Assembly: GCA_016748015.1 (NCBI GenBank)
Contig: JAAOMT010000429.1
Coordinates: 62,001-126,000, forward strand
Direction: 5' to 3'
From: Geosiphon pyriformis
Lineage: Eukaryota > Glomeromycota > Glomeromycetes > Archaeosporales > Geosiphonaceae
Length of the DNA: 64,000 nucleotides
The position numbers and the translations under genes are program-made. The notes beneath the pieces were generated by a model that had not been told where the DNA came from, searched no databases, and saw only the letters and a program-made list of their open reading frames with translations. Shown here piece by piece: positions 11,990-24,299 of this stretch (its first letter is position 1; every line of letters begins with the position of its first letter).

Positions 11990-13640
11990 CATACGACTAG
12001 TACATGATAGTTATAGAGAGAAGAGTAAAAGATCAAGTCCAGATTTTTGAGGCAGAAGCAACACTTTATGAATCAGAAGAGATTGGATTAGTCAATTTAC
12101 ACATACCAGCCAAAAACCACAGTCATATCAAAATTCTCATTTACAACAACACAGAAAACATCATTAAAATACTAAAAGGAACTACCATTGGATATTTAAT
12201 TATCAAAATTGAAAACCAACTGCCAGACACTATTCCAGACTTTCTACAACTTTGTAGATATATGGATATTATATCACAAACAATATATGAACAAAATGAA
12301 TGTTATTTGCTCCAACCAGAACAATTGGAACAAATGAACATGAGAAACTTAGATTCACTACAACATATGCAGCTTAGGATATTAATCAACAATTTCAATA
12401 ATATCTTTGCCAGTGAAAATGAATTTGGCAGAACTGACATCATCCAACATCAAATCAAGACTGGAGATACAATGTCAATCAAACAAAGAGCATACAAAAT
12501 ACCACCAGCCAGCCATGAAATTATTCATTAAGAAATCAATTGGATGCTTAACAATAAACTAATTCAGCCATCAATGAGCCTATGGTCATTATCAGTGGTA
12601 TTAGTCTGCAAGAAGAATGAAAAAATCTACTTTTGTGTAGATTACTGAAAACTAAATGGAGTAACAAAAGAAGATAGCTACCCAACTCCAAAGATTCAAG
12701 AACTTTTTAATGCTTTTGAGGGAAAAAAATGGTTTTCAACATTAGACTTAGACAGTAATTATTGGCAAGTAGCAATAAAACTAGAAGATAAAGAGAAAAC
12801 CAAATTCACAACACAAAAAGAAAATTTTGAATTTGAAGTTATGCTATTTAGTTTAATGAATGCTTCAGCCACTTTTCAGTGACTTATAGAAATTGTTTAT
12901 ACAAGACTATTATGGAAATCAATAGTTATATACTTAAATGACACCAATGTGTTCTCAAAACATTTGATAATTATCTGCATCATTTCCAACAAGTATTTGA
13001 AAAACTCAGATGAGCAGGATTGAAACTAAATGCCAACAAATGCTTCTTTGAAAAAACAGAACTCAAGTTTTTGGGACGTATTGTAAGCAAAAACAGTATC
13101 AAAATGGATCCAGATAAGATTGCAATAGTAAAAAACTTTTTAGTACCAACCAACTTGACAAAACTAAGAGCATTCTTGGAATTTGTTGGATATTATCACC
13201 AGTTTATTAAGAACTTTTCTAAACTGGCCCAGCCATTTCATCAGTTACAAACTAAGAATATAAAGTATAAATAAACAGAAGCTCAACAAAAAGCATTCGA
13301 CACACTGAGAAGAAAGCTTATTCAAGCTTTAGTGTTGATGTATTCAGATTACAGCAAACCATTTATCATCACTACCAATACATCAGGCCCAGCATTGGGA
13401 GCAGTACTATTGCAAAAAGGACCAGATAGAAGAAACCATCTGGTAGCTTATGCCAGTAGAAGCTTAAATTCAGCTGAAAAAAACTATGAAACTCCAGCAT
13501 TAGAACACTTAGCTATTTATTGGACTGTTATTAAATGGAAAGAATACTTGAATCAAAAGTTTAATGTATACACTGATCACAAAGGATTGATTTCAATCCA
13601 GAAGCAAGAATTTGGAAACAATTGACATGTTAGATAGAAA
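11990..13640 (+). pseudogene. A2 linker, reverse transcriptase and RNase H
   Basis: The linker and RT N-terminus are in one frame (12004-12531). The RT palm follows with two Trp/Arg codons turned to TGA (DY*KL, FQ*LIE) and the YxDD box as YLND. A one-base loss in the A run at about 12957 shifts the frame, after which KTELKFLGRIVSKN and LRAFLEFVGYYHQFI are readable (13020-13274). RNase H (13332-13625) keeps FIITTNTSG (first Asp to Asn), ALEHLAIYWTVIKW and YTDHKGL. Confidence 0.87.
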
Positions 13641-13699
13641 ATAGAACTTTCACCATTTAATTATATAATACATCACAAAAAAAAAAAAAAAATGGAAAT

Positions 13700-14960
13700 G
13701 CTGACAGTCTGTCATGAATAAGACAAATCTAAAAACATTTCAACCCAAAAATATAACAAAAAATGAATATACAAAAATATCAACAACTCCAACATTATAT
13801 AAATACTCAATTGTTCAAGGAAAAATTATCTTAAAAAGAACAAAAAAACATAAAACAACAATCAAAATATTTTATCAATTACCAAAATATACTTTACCAG
13901 AAAAACAGAAAGAATCCAGATCAATTAACCAGAGTAATTACAGAACCAGAGAAAAAGACAATATTGTTTAACATGTATTCAGATTTAACAGCAGGACATT
14001 TCCATAAAAAAGCAACTATAGAAAGAACCAGAAAAAGATACTATTGGCCATCAATGTATCTGAATATTATTCAATATGTTCAAAATTGTGATGCTTGTCA
14101 AAAAACAAGTGAAACAAAACCCAGTAAACCATTGAGACCAATCAAAATAGGACAACCATTTGATTGTATTAGAATTCACTTAGTTGGACCATTAACAATA
14201 ACCAGCAGAGACAACAGATATATTGCAGTAGCCATGGACTATCTTACTAAATGGCCAGAAGCAAAAGCCATTTAAAGAGCAGATGCAGAATTCATTGCCA
14301 AATTTGTTCATCAAAATTTGATTTGTCAACACGGATGTTCAAAAAAACTACTATTAGATCAAGAAACTCACTTTGTGAATAGAACACTAGCAGAATTAAG
14401 TCAAAGATTTGGAATCAAAAAACCATTATTATCACCATACCATCCACAAACAAATGAGTTAGTAGAGAGATTTAACAGAACATTGTGTAAAGCTATTGTC
14501 AAAATAAGCCAAGAAAATTAGGACAAATGGGATTTGATTATATCATCAGTATTATTTGCTTATTGGACAATGAAGCAAAATACTATATAAGCAATACTAT
14601 TTGAATTAGTATACAGTAGAACAGCAATATTACCAGTTGAGATAGAAGTAAAAACATATCCAACATAGCCAATAACAGAAGAGAATTTTCAAAGAACATT
14701 ATTAAGAAGAACATATAATTTAATGGAGACACTAGAAAAAACATGGCAAAGAGCAGCTAATAACATCCAAAGATCACAAAAAAAACAAAAAAAAAACACA
14801 ATAACCAACTACCAGAGAAACCAGTTGAATTCAAAATTGGAAACAAAGTACTTCTATATTGTACTAAAGCGGAAAAACAATGGAGTGGAAAATTTGACCC
14901 CAAATGGGACAGACCATTTCACATAGAAAAAATTCTTGAAAATAGAGCTTATAAATTAAG
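13700..14960 (+). pseudogene. A2 integrase
   Basis: HHCC region at about 13976-14100 (AGHFHKKATIERTRKRYYWP, then NCDACQ). In the catalytic core the first Asp is His (IRIHLVGPL), while LLLDQETHFVN and TNELVERFNR keep the second Asp and the Glu. The GPY/F module is at about 14900-14960 (DRPFHIEKIL-like). A frameshift in the A run near 13680-13692 and several stops break it. Confidence 0.82.
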
Positions 14961-15835
14961 GTTGAACAACAAAATCTTAATCAAAGCAGCACATGGTAAT
15001 CGACTGAAAAAATATTACCATATAGCATTATCATTCACCAGTAATATTCCACAATTAGAAGTACAGAAAATACTAGTCAAACCAAATAAGATTCTACAAG
15101 ATTTAGAACCAATTATAATCATTGACCCAAACATGTAAAAGTAAACACCAAAGAGTATATAAAAACATGATAAACATGACAAAAGACAGCAGAAAATGGA
15201 GATTACTGACAGCATTCACTCACTAGCACAACAACTCTTTCAACTAATCTAACAACAGAAAATAGAAATTACAATCAACCAACAAACTATCAAATACACA
15301 ACTACCAGAAAAAAACCACAAAATAAAAATATGAAAAAAAACAAAAAACACTGTTGACAAAATAATCACAAAAGTAAAAGTGGCCATAGAAACACAACCA
15401 AAAGTCACCCAATACTAAGAGTTGATTATAGAAACTTGGAATTAGTGGATACAACAATTTCCAAAAAACTTTTGTTACTTCTACTTGGGACAATACTTGA
15501 ACATTCAAAATTTATACATGAATAAAACAAAACAATTATTCAACACAACAATACTGCAACAACTGAAACAATTTGTGGGAAAGAAAAATTTGGTAACACA
15601 AGCAAGAGCCATTTATCGGCTACACACTGGATTTCAAAATCGACCAGAAATCTTACTCAATGCAGAAATGAATACTGTTACTATTAATCAAATGGAAAAA
15701 ATAACCAATGCTCAATTTGAGGAGTTACAAAACAAGATAACACAAATAATTCTTGAAAAAGAAGTTCAAAAAATACTCAAAACCAGAGAATTAGAGCTAA
15801 AAAATTTGAAAAATCTTGACAGAGCTCAATATTAA
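14961..15835 (+). pseudogene. A2 pol C-terminal extension
   Basis: The last 117 residues are open (15485-15835) and align closely with B's extension: YLNIQNLYMNKTKQLF, then IYRLHTGFQNRPEILLN, then TNAQFEELQNKITQII. It ends in a stop that overlaps the purine tract before the 3' LTR. Conservation in four copies shows it is part of the family's pol; function unknown. Confidence 0.72.
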
Positions 15836-15848
15836 AAGGAGAAAATAA

Positions 15849-16691
15849 TGTTACTCATAGAATATAGGAAGTATATTAGTATATAAATTAGCCAATCAGA
15901 AGTAACTATAGTAAATGTGGAATTCCAGGATTTCTCTTAAAGAAATTGCAGGATTCCAGGAATTTTAGAATTCTCATACAAAGAATTACAGGATTCTAGA
16001 ATTCCAGGATTCTTCTCAAAGAAATTACAGGATTCCAGAAATTCTAGGATTCCTGGTGTGAAGAATTAAGAAATTGAGAAATTTCAATTATGTATATATA
16101 ATGGTAGTTAAAAATGGAAAAGAGAGACCTCAGAGTTTAGACTTGATCTAAGTGACCTTTCAACTCACAAATATCAATAAATAATTATTTTTTATCTCAA
16201 ATTCACTCTCCACTATCAACACTTTATGTTGATAGTAATTAATACTTAACTATACTAGAAAAATAGCTCTTGATTATGGCTATTAACAGAATACTAACCA
16301 TTATTGCTTTGGCTTATTTCTTGTTTCTTGTTTTTTTTATTTTTATTTCTTTTTTTTTGTTGTTATTTACTAATTGATTAAAAGATTAAAGTGCTAAAAT
16401 ACAAACATCATAGGGATTAGTAAAAGATTCATGAAACAAGAGTAGAACATTCATAAATTTGAGAATAGCTTACTAGAAGAATTACCAGCTATTATACTGA
16501 GAAAAAATTCGATGGAATTGCAATTCTGGGAGACTACTGAAACAACTATTAAATCTTTGTCTATTATACAAAAGACTTAACCAAAATCTTCAGATTACAG
16601 AAACCTTCAGATACCAACACCAATATATCAATTGAACACCAAGTTATGAGTTTGTTATTTGCTTTGAGAACCCAAATAATCACCTGTAACA
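15849..16691 (+). repeat. 3' LTR of A2
   Basis: 843 bp, from TGTTACTCATAG to CCTGTAACA. The U3 array of AGGATTCC-like words is at about 15917-16060 and the TATATATAA core at about 16091-16099. The flank ATGT at 16692-16695 is the candidate right half of the target duplication; the left half is outside the window. Confidence 0.92.
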
Positions 16692-18330
16692 ATGTTAAAA
16701 ATACTATTATCTAGAGTATTATTTCAAAATAACCAAAAAAAAGCCAAATTATTAGAAACTTATGACAATTTTTTTGAAAGATTTAAATTATAACCAACAA
16801 TACTATTAAGACTTAAATCACTGCCATCTTAACCAAATTTTGGATTTATCAGTAATTGAACAGACATTAATTTAGAAAAAAAAGATAGTAATCAAGAAAA
16901 TAATAATTAAAACCCAATTTCAAATAACCTAGAAATCATAACTTCAATTGTTTAAACCCAATCAAATTTAAACAATTCAAATCTTGTTTCTATTATTTTA
17001 CAAAACTTATTTCCAGTAATTCTGATTTATTAATCATCAGTAGTACCAATTACTACTCAGTAATAATTATAACAACCATAATTATTACTTGTACTAATAG
17101 CATATATATTAATTATTAAACTTGAGAAATTCACTAGCAAAGAAAACAATGCTCAAGCATGATTCAATAATATAACAAAAGCCATCATAACCAATAAATA
17201 GAACAAAGCCAGAGCTTTTTAAGCCATTTCATACTTTTTACAAAATACAGCCAATTTGTAGTACTAGAATCTTGTAAACAAACTTTAAGATTTTGACATG
17301 TTCAAAACTGTATTTCTATAATATTTCAGCAATAACAATAGTATCAATTACTTATTAACTAGCTTTATCACCATCAAACAAGATAATACTAAAGCAGTTA
17401 TTACTTACTTAAGACACTTTTACAGAAATTTGCACCAAATTTAAGCAATTAATGCTAATTACTTTATAGTACTACAGATCTTAAACTAATTTATTCACAG
17501 TTTATATAACAGTTTGCTCCAAGACACAGTTATATATGCCAAAGATTTTGAATTAGTTGAACTCAAAACCAACTATATCCAAACTGTAAATTTAGTAATA
17601 AACAGATTATCTGAATTAGATTCTAAGTTAAAACAATTTAATAACTTTATTAATCAAAAATTAGAAAAATACTTAACTAACAATTAAGCTATTTATTAGC
17701 CTTTACAATATTATAAAAATCAAGAAAACTCTAATTATTTCCAAAATCAATTATGTTTATCATAATTATTGGCAAATCAATCATAACAGCAAAAAATGCA
17801 TAATTGCTACAATTGTAGTAAATAAAGTTATTTAAAAGCAAATTGCCACTTTAGATTTAACAATTTATGATTAGAAAACCAATATAAAAACCCCAATTAC
17901 AGATTTTAAACTCCAAATTATACTCAAAATTAGGAACAATATTAGCATTAAAACTTATATTAACCAATAATACAACAATTAATATATATATCTTTTATTT
18001 ATCAAGCTCTAATACTTGTAATTTATTAACTACTACAGCCACAAATAATTTATTAATCCAAAATACTGTGCCAATATTAACCAAAAATTCAAGGCTGAAA
18101 ATTACTTACACTTAGCAGAATTGAAAATTGGTTATACTAATATATTAACTAATTTTTAGTTCATTAAACCAGGTATTAGAATTATGCCAGTAAAGTTTAA
18201 AAAGTGGATACACCCAAAACCCGAATTTCCAGAGCCATTTAAGTCTTTTGGTTACTTCAAAAAACACTTAATTCAATCATTTAGAATTACTAATACAACC
18301 ATTAACTAACAATATCTTATTAGTAACTAT
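16692..18330 (+). pseudogene. C gag, decayed
   Basis: Aligns with B from about 21765 onward: the linker, capsid-like region (about 17100-17480), the helix NxINLVINRLSELDSKLKQF-like (about 17590-17650) and the zinc knuckle (CYNCSK-like, about 17800-17850). Almost every line holds stops, mostly CAG to TAG and TGG to TAG or TGA. Confidence 0.72.
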
Positions 18331-18429
18331 TACCAAAAACAAATTACTAATCACTATCTTTCCATTTAAGTTAAAAGATTAATTAGAAACTCCATTATTC
18401 AATAAAACTATCCTTATTGCCAAATTCAT

Positions 18430-18720
18430 TACTATTATGTATACTAATGCTAAAGTCAATGGCCAATCTATTAAGTTAATTTTTAATAGCAAATTAACAG
18501 ACAGTATTATCCTATGACAACTTATGGGCCAATTAGGTTGCCAAGTTAATTAAGCTATTAGTACCAAAATTATTATTATTAATAAGATAACTAAAATTCT
18601 TATTGGCAAAATTGATAACTTCCTTTTTGAAGTTAACAGTATTATTGCATCTATTAAAGTTTTTGTTATAAAAGTCATGTAATATTAAGCTTTTATTGGT
18701 AATAACTGGCTGTCTAAAAC
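18430..18720 (+). pseudogene. C aspartic protease, decayed
   Basis: Aligns with B's protease: MYTNAKVNGQSIKLIFNSKL near 18436-18500, where the active-site DSG reads NSK. Downstream TKILIGKIDNF and a GNNWLSK-like end (about 18690-18720) are recognisable. Confidence 0.7.
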
Positions 18721-19059
18721 TAATACTATACTTAACTAGAATATTTAAAAGCTACAGCTTAGTCAAAATGGTTAGCATATTTAGATACTAGCTACCTGCA
18801 GTTATTTTAAAACAATCTAAATACAACTACTAATAGAACTTAAAAAAAAAACAAACAGATCTATTTAAAAAGCCTATCAAGTCTTGTAAACAAAAAACAA
18901 ACACAATAAACTGCCACTAATTTTCACTTGAAAAAACAAAGAAAAAGGAAAAAAAGAAAACAAATCTTAAAATATTACCACTACCATAAAAATAGCCAAC
19001 AGTTAGCATAAACTCTAATCAATTCCAAAACCAAAAAAACTATCACTCTATATCTTACT

Positions 19060-20332
19060 TAGATATAAAAACTACAAAAAAAAGCTTTTATTTATAGAAG
19101 TTTGAATTTTACCCAAAAAAACTATAAAACATATATTTGCTACTACTGCAAAGTGTATTATAAAGAATGCTTTGGTTATTTAAAATGACAGAGAAAATAT
19201 TACAATAAATTATGTCTTATTTGCAAAGAAATACTATTCAACAAAAGAATATAAAATAATATTCTTGGTTAAAAAGAAATATATAATATATTGTGTTAAT
19301 ACACAATCTTTATTAATAACTAAATAAGCAGAAGAATACTATTTAACACTATATAAAACAGAGCTCTATTATATTTGGATGGCTATTTATATAATAAAGA
19401 CAAAATTTGACAAATAACAAATATCAAAATTAAAAACACTTTATCTAGTAAGATATTTGTGATCAAAACCAACTTGCCAAAACTTATCAAAACTATTCTT
19501 ATTCCCAATTCAGATATTTTTGTCAACATTATGAGTAATTCAAAACAGTTTTACAAATACTATTAAGATTTAGCACTTATTAGAGAAAAACAAAAGCAGT
19601 ATTTAAAATAGTTAAATATTAAATACTGTAAATATTGCCTAATTTTCAGTAACTTTAAATATTGTGACAATTGTAATTTTATTTACAATCCACTATTACA
19701 TATAATCTATTTAATCTCCAAAGAAAAAGAACCAATTAGTAGTTGTATTTTGAAATCAGAATTGAAACTTAATTTTAATTCAGATTTTAATAATAATAAC
19801 AACAATAATTCCAACACCATTTATTATAACAACAATAATAACAATAATTCAAACTCTAATTTTAATTTTGAACAATTTATTGTGCTTTTAGATCTTTCAA
19901 AAAGCAAGAACTTAAATAATTTAGCAATAATAACAAAGATAGCATGTTAAAATATACACATAATATTAATACAAGATTTAATCTTAAATATCCAAAAAAA
20001 ACTGCCATCAAATTGAAATCTTATTCATACATTAGCATAAATTTAAAAATAGTACTAAAAATTTTGGCAACAACAATAGTCCAATTAGCATCTAAATTTA
20101 GTTTAGTAAAAAAGAGAATCAATATTAAAAAAAATAATTAACACAAAATATATAGAAAATATTATTATAATATTACAAAATAAATTAGAAAAAGCATATA
20201 TTATTAAACCAAATAAAAAGATAATACAAGCAATATTCTTATCTTTAATAAAAATAACTCAGTTAATATTAGTAAAAACAAGAAAAAAGTCAGAAATTAC
20301 AGCAAAAAAGATAAATGAATTTAGATTTATGG
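19060..20332 (+). pseudogene. C zinc module and dUTPase N-terminal part
   Basis: The zinc-module CxxC pairs are partly readable (TYICYYCK near 19130; YCKYCLIFSNFKYCDNC near 19620-19675). An expanded AAT/AAC low-complexity tract (19780-19860) encodes an Asn-rich linker. dUTPase motif 1 (TRFNLKY) and motif 2 (ASKFSLVKK) lie at 19965-20110. The reading breaks off at 20332, where B is inserted within motif 5. Confidence 0.75.
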
Positions 20333-20403
20333 TGTTACTCATAGAAATATAAGAAATATATTAGCATGATTATTAGCCAATCAGAAGTAGGCATAGTAAA
20401 TAT

Positions 20404-20565
20404 GGAATTCCAGGATTCCTCTTAGAAATTGCAGGATTCCAGGAATTTCAGGATTTTTTGATGAGGAATTACAGGATTCCAGAATTCCAAGATTCCTCTC
20501 AAAGAAATCACAGGATTCCAGGAATTCCAGGATTCCTGTCATGAAAAATTGAGGAATTGAGGAAT
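20404..20565 (+). promoter_or_regulatory. U3 array of AGGATTCC/GGAATTCC words
   Basis: Repeated 8-9 base words (AGGATTCC, AGGAATTCC, AGAATTCC), often directly abutting, end about 10 bases before the TATA core. The array is present in every LTR of the family (29700-29850, 15917-16060, 9540-9695, 360-480). The position suggests an enhancer array. It superficially resembles heat-shock element half-sites (GAA/TTC), but the spacing is not canonical. Confidence 0.6.
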
Positions 20566-20575
20566 CTCAATTATG

Positions 20576-20584
20576 TATATATAG
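20576..20584 (+). promoter_or_regulatory. TATA core of B 5' LTR
   Basis: TATATATAG, the only strong TATA box in the LTR, conserved in place in all copies, directly downstream of the U3 word array. Transcription would start some tens of bases downstream. Confidence 0.6.
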
Positions 20585-21209
20585 CAGCAGGATTAGAAGC
20601 TGAAAAGACAGACCTCTCAGTTTAGATTTGATCTAAGCAATCTTTCAGTTCCCAAATATCAAATAAATAATTATTCTATATCTCAATCCACTCTTCACTA
20701 TCAACACTTTATGTTGATAATAATTGATACTTAACCATACTGAAACAATAGCTCTTGATCACGGCTATTGATGGAATACTAATTTACTAAATTGTCTTGA
20801 CTTATTTTCTTTATTTTATTTTCTTTTCTTTCGTTCTTTTCTTTTTTTATGTTGTTTTGTTGTTGTATACTAATTGATTAAGGATTAAAAGCACTGAGTT
20901 ATTGATGTCATGGATAGTCTGATAAAAGACCCAGAAATAAGGGTAGATTTATATATATTATCAGTTAGCTTACCAGAAGGGCACAACTGGCAGAATAAAT
21001 CCGACCACCAAGCTGAGAAAGAAATTAGAAAACAACTGACAACAAATAACAAATTGCCACACTATTGAATCTCTGTCTATTATACAAAGAACTTCATCAA
21101 AACCTTCAAATACAACACTTTTAGAATATCATTGATGGAAATAGCTTTTGAACACCAAGTTACAAGTTTGTTATTTGATTTGAGATCCAGCAAATTCACT
21201 TGTAACATT

Positions 21210-21226
21210 TGGTGCTCCCTGTGAGG
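21210..21226 (+). promoter_or_regulatory. B primer-binding site
   Basis: TGGTGCTCCCTGTGAGG starts two bases after the LTR. It predicts a tRNA 3' end CCTCACAGGGAGCACCA: CCA tail, discriminator A, acceptor strand AGGGAGC, and a T-stem strand beginning with the conserved C61. The tRNA identity was not assigned. Confidence 0.8.
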
Positions 21227-21269
21227 TATAATCTTACAAAAAACCAGCACTGACAACACCAAACCAAAA

Positions 21270-23335
21270 GTGGCAGAATCAGAAATAATAGAGACAAACC
21301 ATTTAGGATTCGTGAAATCCTTATTTCAACAGTACAGCCAGCAGCTAGGCCTAAACAACAACCATTACCCAACAAAATCAGCTTTCAACTTCTATGTTAA
21401 CAAAAGAATCACAGATTTCCTAGGAAGACCAGTTGACATTGAATCAGCAAGAGAAAATATCTATTTGGAACTAATCCAACACACCAACTTACCAAGAAAT
21501 CACAGCTTTGCACCCATTATCAGAGAAATCAACCAAGAAATTGAAAGATATACACAAAAAACATTCCCTATTACTTACTAGAACAAAGGCAAAGGAAAAC
21601 TACAGACACCAACAGTAACACCCAAAGGAATACAAATTCCTAATTGGAAGAAACAAAGAATTAAATCTCCGATATATCCATCATACTATTACACGCCCGG
21701 AAGTACTATCAACATTGCATCATCAGCAGATGCATCCACCAATACAAAGACACCACTAGCAAAAATTGCATTTCAGAGTAAACAAAAAAAAAATAAACTA
21801 TTAGAAGTATACAGCAATTATTTTGAAGGATTTAAATCAAGATTGCCAACACCATCAGGATTTTGATCACCACCTCATCAGCCAGATTTCAGAACCATCA
21901 GTTCCTGAGAAATTACTGAATCAAAAGAAAATGAAGACGAAGATCAGGAATTTTATTACCAAAACCTGATCCTAGAAGACCCAAACATTCAAACTCAGCA
22001 ATATTTAGAAAATTTGGAAATTGAAACTCTGAATATTCGAATCCCGCCAAATCAAAGAAATCAAAACCCTGAGTTAATTCATCAACAAAACCTATCTCCA
22101 GTAATTGTCATCGATCAACCACCAATTGAGCCAATCAGTGAGCCAATTCAACCATCTCAAGTACCAACAATTGTTACCTCTTTAACAACCACTTCAACAG
22201 CCACCACAACCACCCAACTTAGATCCAATGGCCTACACACCAATCACAAAACTTGACAACTTTACCAGCAAAGAGGATGACACTCAAGTATGGCTGAATG
22301 ATGTAGAAAAGACCATCACAGCCAATGGATGGAATGATGCCCAAGCAATGCAAGCCATTCTTTACTTTCTCAAAGATACTGCCAATTCATAGTACCAGAG
22401 CTTGATTAATAAACCACAAGATTTCAATGCCTTCAAAGTGGAATTCCTAAGATACTTCAGCAACAATAACAGCATCAATCGACTAGTCAACACATTTACC
22501 ACCATAAAACAAGAAGAAACTGAAGCAGTCACCACTTATCTGGGACACTTTCATTAAAATCTGCGCCAAATTCAAGCAATTGATGCCAACTATTTCACAG
22601 CACCACAGATCCTCAACCAGTTTATCTATGGCCTGCGCAGTAGCATCCTGCAACATATACATCTGTTGTATCCAGGCACACTTCAAGACACAGTTATATG
22701 CACCAGAGATTTTGAATCCGTTGAGTCAGAGGCCAACCATGCCCAAGCCATTAATCTAGTAATGAATAGATCATCAGAATTGAATTCCAAATTGAAGAAG
22801 TTTAGTGAATTAATTAATAAGAGATTAGAAGAATACTTAGTTGACAATCACACCATTTATCAGCCTCCACAATGACACAATAATCAAGAAAACTCTAATC
22901 GTGGCCAAAATCAACCATGTCCATCTTCATCAACCAATTAACAGTGGCAACAAAAAACATGTATCTGCCACTATTGTGGTAAACAAGAACATATTCAAAT
23001 TGACTGCTGTTAGCATTTAAATAACCAACAATCGGGAAATCAATATTGAAATCCCAATCACCAATTCTCAACTCTGAATCATCAATCAAACTCAACACAA
23101 TATCAAACTACTTACCTGCCAATGATGTTGCAACCAATCTATCAACCACCAGTATATCAACCTCCAGTTTATCAACCACAGCCACCAGCAATTTATCAAC
23201 AGCAGCCTCCAGTAATTTATCAGCTGCAGCCCCAAATAATTTATCAATCTCAATCATCAATCCAAATACTGCTTCAAAACTCAGCTACAATGACATCAAA
23301 AAACCTGAGACCCAGAATTGCTCAAAATTAGAGAT
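21270..23335 (+). pseudogene. B gag (capsid, nucleocapsid)
   Basis: The N-terminal domain starts at a GTG (AESEIIETNHLGFVKSLF), 103 residues open before a stop. A Pro/Gln/Thr-rich linker follows, then a frameshift near 22190. The capsid-like region has MAYTPITKLDNFTSKEDD, VWLNDVEKTI and LRSSILQHI. The nucleocapsid has a CCHC knuckle (C-x2-C-x4-H-x4-C, 22966-23007) followed by a tract rich in YQPP repeats (23122-23260). Stops sit at expected Trp, Arg and Gln codons. Gag would form the particle that packages element RNA. Confidence 0.85.
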
Positions 23336-23340
23336 CGGCA

Positions 23341-23945
23341 ATGGTTGTTCATCAACCGATTCCCAGCTCCTCTCACCAAAGCTCAGGACCCCGTTCTCAG
23401 AATTTGGATACAGGTGCCACCCAAAACCCAAATTTCCAAAACTATTTAAGTCTTCTGGTTACTCCAGAAAATGCCACACCCAACAACCAGGAACTCGAAC
23501 AAACATCTACCAGCAACATTCCATCTGCCACAATCATGGAAGATGAATCTCTGGATGCCATTTTTTCATTCAAACTCAAAAAACCGTCAATCATGCCATT
23601 ATTCAGTGGAGCCACACTGAAAGAAAAGCCAATTACTGCCATATACACTGATGTAAAAATTGATGGCCATTCCATCAAACTAATTCTTGACAGTAATTCA
23701 GCAGGCAGCATTATCACATGACAACCCATAGATCAATTAGGTCACCGAGTTGATCAAGTGGCCAGTGCCAGAATCATCACAGCTAATGGAGTGACCAAGA
23801 CTCCAATCGGCAAAATTGATGACTTACCAATTGAAATTAATGGTATCATAGTACCAATCAAAGTACTCGTTATGGAAGCCACCCAATACCAAGCTCTAGT
23901 TGGTAATAACTGGCTGTCCAAGATGAACGCCACTCTGAACTGAAA
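23341..23945 (+). pseudogene. B aspartic protease
   Basis: The pol part begins after a Ser/Asn/Pro-rich linker. GHSIKLIL then DSNSAGSIIT is the active site; D is kept but the usual Gly is Asn (two G-to-A changes would explain it). A stop follows after IIT. Further on are TPIGKIDDLP, VPIKVLVM and ALVGNNWLSKM, the usual C-terminal strand. It would process the polyprotein. Confidence 0.83.
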
Positions 23946-24299
23946 TACACAAGAGTTTCAACTCAGCCAGAACAGGTGACATATGCGAGTACCAGCAACA
24001 TGTGGCCATTTCAAGGCTACCAACACCATGGCACCACTAATCGACTTCGAGGAAGAGAAACCAAAACCTACCTGGGAAGCCTACCAAGTATTGTGGGCTG
24101 ACGAAGAGCACAATGAGCTGCCACCAATACTCTTTTGGGACAACAACAGAAAAAGAAAGCAAACAAACAAACTTACTTGGGAAACTGATGATCTGACTTG
24201 AACCAATAACGAACAAGAAGAAGCCTCAAGTTGGGAATGGAATGAAGATAAGGGAAAAAGAAAAGAAAAGGAAGAAAGAACGCTACCAACTGCTGCCAT

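Larger units (their letters stand above)
9766..16691 (+). mobile_element. Ty3/gypsy retrotransposon A2 (3' two-thirds, nested)
   Basis: Plus-strand element whose 5' part lies left of A1, outside the window. Visible parts are the zinc module (9766-10058 and 11005-11250, split by a solo LTR), dUTPase, RT, RNase H, integrase, extension and the 3' LTR (15849-16691). It is inserted into gag of element C, which starts at 16692. Several single-base indels lie in A runs (near 12957 and 13690), with many transition-type stops. Confidence 0.88.
20333..21207 (+). repeat. 5' LTR of B
   Basis: Begins TGTTACTCATAG and ends CTTGTAACA. It includes the U3 word array, a TATA core and a T-rich segment (about 20800-20870). 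It is the copy directly next to the primer-binding site. Confidence 0.95.

Noticed and set aside
20404-20565. Heat-shock element cluster
   Set aside because: Half-sites GAA and TTC occur, but spacing is 0 or 3 bases instead of 2, so a heat-shock call is not supported.
23046-23546. 166-codon frame rich in Ser/Thr/Ala
   Set aside because: It overlaps B gag in another frame; the gag frame carries the conserved knuckle and YQPP repeats.
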